Shown: in pieces, positions 7,533 through 11,792 of the stretch | How positions within the stretch are numbered: position 1 is the first letter of the stretch | How the letters are laid out: each line of letters starts with the position of its first letter | Source: Candidatus Krumholzibacteriia bacterium | GTDB lineage: Bacteria; Krumholzibacteriota; Krumholzibacteriia; Krumholzibacteriales; Krumholzibacteriaceae | NCBI GenBank assembly: GCA_026387805.1 | Contig: JAPLKY010000445.1 | Location: 1 to 11,792, forward strand | Direction: 5' to 3' | DNA: 11,792 nucleotides | Notes under the pieces: generated by a model | Seen by the model: only the letters and a program-made list of their open reading frames with translations | What the model was told of the DNA's origin: nothing | The model's database searches: none | Position numbers and translations under genes: made by a program

Positions 7533-8792
7533 GTGGAGCGCAAGCTCAACAAGATCCTCATCCTATCCATCTGGGAGGATATCTGGTCGCTCGGCGAGGG
7601 GGGCGGCGTCGCCGACGAGCTGCAGTTCGTCAGAAATCTCACGAAGAAGGGAATCGAGCTCCATTTCCTCATTCCGGAGCCGAGAGCGAAGCGCGAGAAT
7701 CTCGGGGACTCGCTTCTCACGTATCATACCTATCCGAATCTCTTCAGGACCTTCGAGCGCTTACCGGCGATCATGCGGCGGTTCATCTGGCCGACCTTCT
7801 TCCCCTTCGTCGCGCTCCGCAGGCTCGAGCGGCTCGCGGTCGAGATCAAGCCCGACGTCCTCATGGGATTCACGCACTACTCGTTTTTCCCGCTCAAGAC
7901 GGTCGGGAGGAGACTCGGCATTCCCACCGTCGTGAAGCTGTTCGGCGTGATGTACCTCGACCGGTTCGATTTCCCGAGAATCAAGTATCTCTGGAAAAGC
8001 GTCGAGCAGGTGATCGCGCTCCGGAGCCCCGTCGATCACTATATCATTCTCAACGACGGAACGCGCGGCGAGATGGCGCTCACGCGCCTCGGCATCCCGC
8101 GCGAGAAGATCTCCTTCCTTCCGAACGGCATGGATACCGAATGGGCCGATCTCCCCGTCGACCGGAACGAGGCGCGCGCGATGATGGGGCTTCCGCGCGA
8201 CAAGATTCTCGTCGTCACGTTTTCGCGGCTCGTCAAATCGAAACGGATAGAGCTCCTTCTCAGGGCAATCGCGATGATGGATCCGTCGCTTCGCGAGAAG
8301 GCGGCGTTCGTCATCGGCGGCGACGGTCCCGAAAGGGCGCGGCTCGAACGGGAGGCGGCGTCGCTCGGCCTCGAACGCGCCGTGCTTTTCACGGGGGTCA
8401 TTCCGCACCGGGACGTCGTCCATTTCCTCAAGGCGAGCGATATCTTCGCCGCGACGAACGAGCTCACGAACATGTCGCTCCCGCCGTGCGAGGCCATCCT
8501 TTGCGGCGTGCCGGTCCTCGCCTTCGACGTTTCGGGCACCTCCGAGGTCGTCCGCGACGGCGAGACGGGGCTCCTCGTGAAGAACGGCGACGTCGCCGGG
8601 TTCTCCAGGAAGCTCGAGCTCCTCATCGGCGACGATGCGCTGAGAAAACGCCTCGGCGAACGGGCGGCGGAGTTCGGACGGGGCTACTTCGTATCATGGG
8701 ACGCCCGGATCGACATGGAATGCCGCGTGCTGGAACGGCTCGCGGCCGGGAAAGATACCCGTTCCGGAGCCGCCGGCGGCCGCGGAAAATAA
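7533..8792 (+). CDS. Glycosyltransferase family 4 (GT-B fold)
   Basis: A 419-residue glycosyltransferase of the GT-B retaining type, using a nucleotide-sugar donor to extend a glycan or glycolipid. The N-terminal acceptor domain begins LNKILILSIWEDIWSLGEGGG, with a glycine-rich loop. The C-terminal donor domain starts near residue 228 with VTFSRLVKSKRIELL. It contains GGDGPER (Asp264), the LPPCEAILCGVPVLAFDVSGTSEVV stretch with Glu320 and Glu338, and DGETGLLV. The usual EX7E pair keeps only its second glutamate: position 312, where the first would be, is Thr, with a Glu two residues earlier at 310. No signal peptide or membrane span is evident, so it likely acts at the cytoplasmic face. The start is a GTG at 7533 with a weak GGGGAA site close upstream; no better start is available. 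It is the last gene of the plus-strand cluster, 12 bases after the FAH gene, and its stop codon lies inside the T-rich tract of the opposing RNA. Confidence 0.9.
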   Translation: MERKLNKILILSIWEDIWSLGEGGGVADELQFVRNLTKKGIELHFLIPEPRAKRENLGDSLLTYHTYPNLFRTFERLPAIMRRFIWPTFFPFVALRRLERLAVEIKPDVLMGFTHYSFFPLKTVGRRLGIPTVVKLFGVMYLDRFDFPRIKYLWKSVEQVIALRSPVDHYIILNDGTRGEMALTRLGIPREKISFLPNGMDTEWADLPVDRNEARAMMGLPRDKILVVTFSRLVKSKRIELLLRAIAMMDPSLREKAAFVIGGDGPERARLEREAASLGLERAVLFTGVIPHRDVVHFLKASDIFAATNELTNMSLPPCEAILCGVPVLAFDVSGTSEVVRDGETGLLVKNGDVAGFSRKLELLIGDDALRKRLGERAAEFGRGYFVSWDARIDMECRVLERLAAGKDTRSGAAGGRGK

Positions 8793-8842
8793 AAGAAGAC
8801 GCCTCGGACTCTCACTGAGGAATCTGGGAATCCGGGGCGTCT
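8786..8842 (-). terminator. Intrinsic terminator-like hairpin of the minus-strand RNA
   Basis: The arms 8842-8831 and 8808-8797 are complementary over 12 positions, with a run of seven perfect pairs at the base, one A-C mismatch, then four pairs, and a 22-base loop. On the minus strand the hairpin is followed directly by TCTTTTATTTT (8796-8786), a T-rich tract expected of Rho-independent termination. The long loop and the mismatch make it less than ideal. On the plus strand the same arms pair without mismatch (one G-U) but no T tract follows, so it could only stabilise the 3' end of the glycosyltransferase mRNA in that direction. Confidence 0.55.
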
Positions 8843-8940
8843 CGCTATGAGGATGTACCGAGTCGGCGCAAGGAATCTTTGGATCAGCCGCTGAGCAGCG
8901 GCACTCTTCATTACTCCTGTTCCCTGCGCGCCAACCCGCA
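8786..8940 (-). ncRNA. Candidate structured small RNA of about 155 nt
   Basis: Not a recognised family. The minus strand here is bounded by a near-consensus promoter and a hairpin with a T-rich tract, and folds strongly by eye. A 5' arm (8938 to 8920) pairs with 8875 to 8859 in 17 base pairs, with one 2-nt bulge (8927-8926) and three G-U wobbles that would be A-C mismatches on the plus strand, so the fold favours the minus-strand transcript. The stem begins about two bases after the predicted +1. It encloses a purine-rich asymmetric loop containing ACAGGAGUAAUGAAG and a perfect inner hairpin (8902-8887, GCCGCUG with CAGCGGC). A 16-nt linker with AUCCUCA separates the main stem from the terminator hairpin. 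No SRP, RNase P, tmRNA or riboswitch signature is seen. A 6S-like long stem with an internal loop is possible but not demonstrated. Confidence 0.6.
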
Positions 8941-8946
8941 CCAATT

Positions 8947-8974
8947 ATTCTATCCCGATTTCTCCTGTTGTCAA
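8947..8974 (-). promoter_or_regulatory. Sigma-70-like promoter for the minus-strand RNA
   Basis: On the minus strand the -35 box is TTGACA (8974-8969, six of six), followed by a 16-base spacer and the -10 box TAGAAT (8952-8947, five of six to TATAAT). Predicted transcription starts near 8940, just before the first paired base of the RNA stem. It is the best promoter match I found in the window and does not point at any protein gene. Confidence 0.65.
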
Positions 8975-8996
8975 CCCCCCCGACGTTGATTATTCT
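8968..8996 (+). promoter_or_regulatory. Sigma-70-like promoter for the GNAT gene
   Basis: On the plus strand TTGTCA (8968-8973, five of six) is followed by a 17-base spacer containing seven C residues and then TATTCT (8991-8996, four of six). Transcription would start near 9003, about 27 bases before the acetyltransferase ATG. Its -35 box occupies almost the same bases as the -35 box of the opposing promoter. Confidence 0.45.
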
Positions 8997-9029
8997 TCGA
9001 GCGGCACGCATCGAGGAGGGCATCGGACG

Positions 9030-9518
9030 ATGAGCACCGCGTCACGAGTCGCGATCCGGCAAGCCGCCGTCGGCGACGTCCCGCTTTTGCTCCGGATGAT
9101 CGGGGAGCTCGCCGAATTCGAGCGGATCCCGCACGAGGTCGTGGCGACCGAGGAGATCGTTCGCGAGAGTCTTTTCGGCGGCGATCCCGCGGCCGAGGCC
9201 CTTCTCGCGGAATGCGACGGCAAACCAGCGGGATTCGTCATTCATTTCAGGAACTACTCGACGTTCGTCGGAAGAGCCGGTCTCTACATCGAAGACCTCT
9301 ACGTGAGGCCCGAATTCCGCGGCCTCGGCGTCGGCAGGGCGCTCTTCGCACGATGCGCCGAGATCGCGCGCGAGCGCAACCTCGGGAGGGTGGAATGGGC
9401 GGTCCTCGAGTGGAATCCGGCCCGCGAGTTCTACGAGCACTTCGGCGCCCGCGCGATGGACGACTGGGTTCTCTACCGGCTCAGCGGCAATGCCCTGCGC
9501 TCGCTCGGCGGATCCTGA
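9030..9518 (+). CDS. GNAT family N-acetyltransferase, diamine/spermidine acetyltransferase-like
   Basis: A 162-residue cytoplasmic acetyltransferase of the GNAT fold that transfers acetyl from acetyl-CoA to an amine. The acetyl-CoA pyrophosphate loop (motif A) is RPEFRGLGVGRAL, with Arg97 and Gly98, Gly100 and Gly102. Just before it the stretch HFRNYSTF followed by LYIEDLYV resembles the spermidine/spermine or thialysine acetyltransferase (SSAT) branch, which has a YSTW...YLEDxYV pattern. The C-terminal motif WNPAREFYEHFGARAMDDWVLYRL is the usual motif B with its conserved Tyr. The length matches SSAT relatives (150-170). The ATG at 9030 has GAGGAGGG ending nine bases upstream. A polyamine or related small amine is the likely substrate by family; this is inference. 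It is the first gene after the gene-free region and faces away from the small RNA. Confidence 0.9.
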   Translation: MSTASRVAIRQAAVGDVPLLLRMIGELAEFERIPHEVVATEEIVRESLFGGDPAAEALLAECDGKPAGFVIHFRNYSTFVGRAGLYIEDLYVRPEFRGLGVGRALFARCAEIARERNLGRVEWAVLEWNPAREFYEHFGARAMDDWVLYRLSGNALRSLGGS

Positions 9519-9522
9519 AAGC

Positions 9523-9542
9523 GCATGATTCTTGCATGATTC
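9523..9542. repeat. Direct repeat GCATGATTC, 11-bp phased
   Basis: Two identical 9-base copies lie at 9523-9531 and 9534-9542, 11 bases start to start, immediately after the acetyltransferase stop and 40 bases before the lipoprotein start. One helical turn of spacing places both copies on the same face of the DNA, as in tandem response-regulator sites. No binding protein can be named. Confidence 0.5.
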
Positions 9543-9582
9543 CCGGGATTCGGAACCCCTCGCGCCGGGAAAGGAGCTCAGA

Positions 9583-10482
9583 ATGCGAAGCAAGCCGTAT
9601 CCTGTGTATTTATTGATAATTACAATATCGCTCCTGATGAGCGCGTCGTGCGAATCGGACAGCAAGCCGAACACCGCGCGCACGCACCCGCTCGATTCGA
9701 GCACGAGCGCGATCATCGTCGATCACGCGTGCCGCGACATCGACGCGATTCCGCAGGCCGCGATCGAGACGGCGAAGTCGACGCTCCATATCGCCTACGG
9801 ACACACCTCCCACGGAAGCCAGCTCGTGGACGGGATGAACGGGCTCGTCGACTTCAAGGGCGCCCTGTACTCGTGGAACGACGGCGGTACCGGCGGCGCG
9901 CTCGACCTCAGGGACAAGCCGTCGCCGCTCGAGGGGGATCTCGGCGCTCCCGACTTCTCGGCATGGGCCGCGGCCACGCGCACCTACCTCAACGCCCATC
10001 CGGATGTCAACGTCATCATCTGGTCGTGGTGCGGACAGGTGAGCTATGCGACCGAGGATAACATCCTCACCTATCTGAGCCTCATGACCACCCTCGAATC
10101 CGATTATCCGGGCGTGAAGTTCGTCTACATGACGGGGCACCTGGACGGATACGGGCTCGCCGGCAACCTGCACATCCGTAACGAGCAGATACGCGCCTAT
10201 TGCAGGACGCAGAAGAAGATTCTCTACGACTTCGCGGACATCGAATCGTACGACCCGGACGGCGTCTACTTCGGCGACAAGGACGCGAACGACAACTGCG
10301 ATTACGACGGGAACGGGGACGATCTGTTCGACGGGAACTGGGCGATCGAATGGCAGACCGCCCATCCGAATGAATGGTACAACTGCGCCGCGGCCCATAC
10401 GCAACCGCTGAACGGGAACCTCAAGGCGTATGCCGCTTGGTGGCTCTGGGCCCGGCTCGCCGGTTGGAACGGCCCGAACTGA
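9583..10482 (+). CDS. Lipoprotein of unassigned family, possibly SGNH-hydrolase-like
   Basis: A 299-residue exported protein. The ATG at 9583 has AAGGAG six bases upstream and opens a signal sequence ending in LLMSASC, a plausible lipobox with Cys23 as the lipidated residue followed by Glu, so it is probably anchored in the envelope. I do not recognise the family with certainty. Conserved-looking blocks are YGHTSHGSQ (residues 72-80), WSWCGQ (147-152), VYMTGH (His186), FADIESYDPDG (217-227) and CAAAHTQPLNGNLKAYA (268-284). A Ser/His-rich block near the N-terminus and a late His followed by LN...KAYA are reminiscent of SGNH hydrolases, but the canonical GDS block is absent, so this is a guess. 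An acidic stretch with DKDANDNCDYDGNGDD could bind calcium. The 5' end coding the signal sequence (about 9600-9635) is much more A/T-rich than its surroundings. It follows the acetyltransferase by 64 bases and is convergent with the desulfhydrase, 5 bases away. Confidence 0.8.
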   Translation: MRSKPYPVYLLIITISLLMSASCESDSKPNTARTHPLDSSTSAIIVDHACRDIDAIPQAAIETAKSTLHIAYGHTSHGSQLVDGMNGLVDFKGALYSWNDGGTGGALDLRDKPSPLEGDLGAPDFSAWAAATRTYLNAHPDVNVIIWSWCGQVSYATEDNILTYLSLMTTLESDYPGVKFVYMTGHLDGYGLAGNLHIRNEQIRAYCRTQKKILYDFADIESYDPDGVYFGDKDANDNCDYDGNGDDLFDGNWAIEWQTAHPNEWYNCAAAHTQPLNGNLKAYAAWWLWARLAGWNGPN

Positions 10483-10487
10483 CGCGC

Positions 10488-11483
10488 TCAGGAGACGAGA
10501 TCCTTCGCGTGCAGGAAGATCGCGGGAATCCCTCCCGTATGCCAGAACAGCACGGCATCGGATGAAGCGAACTCTCCTTTTCGAATCATGTCGATGAGGG
10601 CGCCCATCGCTCGCGCCGCATAGACGGGATCGAGGAGGATTCCCTCGCGCGAACCGACGAGGTACGTCGCCTCGCGCTCGAGGTCGCCCACGACTTCGTA
10701 CCCGCCGCCATAGTATCCGTATCTCATCTGAAACGATCGTTCGTCGTAGTGCGGCGCCGCGCCGATCCGCTCGGCGACCTCATTCGCCAGGGCTGCGAGC
10801 TCGGACTCGTATGAGGGCTCTCCGGGCTCCCCGCGGTCGATTCCGATGCCGATGACGTTCAGGTCGAGATCGAAGAAGTCGACGCCGACCGCCATGCCCG
10901 CGTGAGTTCCCCCGGAACTCGAAGGAACGATGAGATGCCCGATTCTCGCGCCGAGCGGCGCAAGCTGCTCTTTCAGCTCGGCGATCGCGGCGACGAAACC
11001 GAGCGCGCCCACGGCGTTCGACCCGCCGAACGGAATGACGTACGGCGCGCGTCCCCCGGCGCGAAGCTCCCCGGCGATCTTCGGAATGAGCTCCCCCTTC
11101 CCGAACTCGCCGCACCAGTGAACGGTTGCCCCGAAGAGGCGATCGAGGAGGAGATTCCCCTCCGGCACGGCCGGGGGTTCCCCGCCGAGCGCCAGATGGC
11201 ACTCGAGCCCGACGGCCGCCGCGGCCGCGGCCGTCTGCCGGCAGTGGTTCGACTGCGTCGCGCCGCCCGTGATCACCGCGTCACACTTGCGCGCGAGCGC
11301 CTCTCCAAGCAGGAACTCGAGCTTCCTCGTCTTGTTGCCGCCGAGCGCGAGCCCCGTGAGATCGTCGCGTTTCATGAAGATCCTCGGACCCCCGAGAACC
11401 TCGGCGAGCCGCTTCAGCTCGACGAGAGGGGTAGGGAGATTCGTGATTCTGACTCGGGGAATCTCATCCAAACGGTTCGTCAT
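10488..11483 (-). CDS. D-cysteine desulfhydrase / ACC deaminase family PLP enzyme
   Basis: A 331-residue cytoplasmic PLP-dependent enzyme of fold type II. D-cysteine desulfhydrases convert D-cysteine to pyruvate, ammonia and sulfide; the closely related ACC deaminases open the cyclopropane ring of 1-aminocyclopropane-1-carboxylate. The PLP lysine is Lys51 in LGGNKTRKLEF, followed by Ser78-Asn79-His80 in GGATQSNHCRQTA and the phosphate loop SSSGGTHAGMAVG. The C-terminus has GILLDPVYAARAM and FWHTGG, as in the family. The length is typical. I chose the ATG at 11483, preceded by AAGGAG four bases upstream, giving MTNRLDEIPR; a longer frame from 11513 adds an arginine-rich stretch that is not family-like. 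Sequence alone cannot fully separate the two activities, though the overall pattern is commoner among desulfhydrases. It lies 63 bases downstream of the radical SAM-like fragment on the same strand. Confidence 0.9.
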   Translation of the reverse strand: MTNRLDEIPRVRITNLPTPLVELKRLAEVLGGPRIFMKRDDLTGLALGGNKTRKLEFLLGEALARKCDAVITGGATQSNHCRQTAAAAAAVGLECHLALGGEPPAVPEGNLLLDRLFGATVHWCGEFGKGELIPKIAGELRAGGRAPYVIPFGGSNAVGALGFVAAIAELKEQLAPLGARIGHLIVPSSSGGTHAGMAVGVDFFDLDLNVIGIGIDRGEPGEPSYESELAALANEVAERIGAAPHYDERSFQMRYGYYGGGYEVVGDLEREATYLVGSREGILLDPVYAARAMGALIDMIRKGEFASSDAVLFWHTGGIPAIFLHAKDLVS

Positions 11484-11546
11484 GGGGCTCCTTCTCGGTG
11501 CCGACCGCCTCATGGTCGGCGCATTACTGGACGTGGCTCCGACAAT

Positions 11547-11792
11547 CTAGAACACGCATGCGCGGATCCCCTTCGCATCGAGGCGCGCCCCGATTTCAAG
11601 GAGCCCCGACTTCGGGAGCGGGGAGATCCGCCGCGACGGATAATCCCGGTCGAGGGTGTAAATCTGGACGACGGCCGGGGCGATCCTCTCCACGCACCGA
11701 ACCCATGCCGCGACCGCTTCCGAATCCGCATTCCCCTCCGCGCCTCCCGCGAACAGCGCCTGAATCGTGACGTCCTCGAGCGACGAGAGCCC
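11547..11792 (-). CDS. Probable radical SAM protein, C-terminal fragment
   Basis: The minus-strand frame is open from the last base of the window to a TAG at 11549-11547, giving 81 residues of a gene that starts beyond it. The fragment contains LSSLEDVTIQALFAGG, then VERIAPAVVQIYTLDRDYP and a helical end SGLLEIGARLDAKGIRACVF. The V-Q-I-Y-T-L-D-R strand after a stretch about what to count or pair, ending in an amphipathic helix and a final strand, resembles the last beta/alpha units of the radical SAM barrel in small radical SAM proteins. The CxxxCxxC cluster would lie outside the window, so this is a tentative call. The gene is upstream of and likely co-transcribed with the desulfhydrase, but a functional link is not evident. 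Confidence 0.5.
   Translation of the reverse strand, partial: GLSSLEDVTIQALFAGGAEGNADSEAVAAWVRCVERIAPAVVQIYTLDRDYPSRRISPLPKSGLLEIGARLDAKGIRACVF

Larger units (their letters stand above)
8793..9029. other. Gene-free interval of 237 bases
   Basis: The interval lies between the glycosyltransferase and the acetyltransferase. It contains most of the candidate small RNA, its promoter, the overlapping divergent promoter and the ribosome site of the acetyltransferase. Minus-strand frames are open across it but have no usable ribosome site and would read through the terminator hairpin. Confidence 0.7.

Noticed and set aside
8855..8940. tRNA- or tracrRNA-like signals (a plus-strand CCA after GCGCG, and CCGAGTCGG)
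   Set aside because: No T-loop GTTC-A pattern or anticodon stem is present, and there is no CRISPR array or cas gene in the window. The short palindrome is part of the stem base.
8684..8944. Small minus-strand ORF across the small RNA (MKSAAAQRLIQRF...)
   Set aside because: AGGAG is only two bases from the ATG, and the frame runs through the terminator hairpin into the antisense of the glycosyltransferase gene. An RNA gene explains the region better.

Overview
This window looks like a chromosomal stretch from an uncultured, GC-rich bacterium with a Gram-negative type envelope. Evidence for the envelope is a three-domain DsbD, a large Sec-exported beta-propeller, a lipoprotein with a lipobox and a rhomboid protease. 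Codon use is strongly G/C-ending throughout and genes are tightly packed, with a few bases between neighbours and good Shine-Dalgarno (SD) sites. I see no phage, transposase, tRNA, rRNA or CRISPR signal. The gene mix is compatible with one of the candidate phyla of the FCB/PVC-like groups, but nothing here fixes the taxon.

Layout from left to right. (1) 1-1964, plus strand: the 3' end of a cupin-like gene, a zinc-dependent medium-chain dehydrogenase and a rhomboid intramembrane protease. (2) 1995-2645, minus strand: a histidine phosphatase, convergent with the rhomboid and divergent from the next cluster. (3) 2779-8792, plus strand, four genes spaced 16, 4 and 12 bases apart: a secreted double beta-propeller with LVIVD-type repeats, DsbD, a fumarylacetoacetate hydrolase (FAH) family enzyme and a family-4 glycosyltransferase. 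The first two form a plausible pair, because the exported propeller has seven cysteines and DsbD supplies reductant to extracytoplasmic thiols. (4) 8793-9029: a gene-free stretch that holds the most interesting signal. A strong sigma-70-like promoter, a 17-bp stem-loop and a terminator-like hairpin followed by a T-rich tract all lie on the minus strand and define a candidate small RNA of about 155 nt. Its -35 box overlaps that of an oppositely directed promoter facing the next gene. (5) 9030-10482, plus strand: a GNAT acetyltransferase and a lipoprotein of unassigned family. (6) 10488-11792, minus strand: a D-cysteine desulfhydrase/ACC deaminase family enzyme, preceded in transcription order by the C-terminal fragment of what looks like a radical SAM protein.

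The protein genes are mostly recognisable housekeeping or envelope families. Items that merit a second look are the structured minus-strand RNA with its shared-core divergent promoters, the 14-repeat propeller next to dsbD, the unassigned lipoprotein and an 11-bp-phased direct repeat in front of it.
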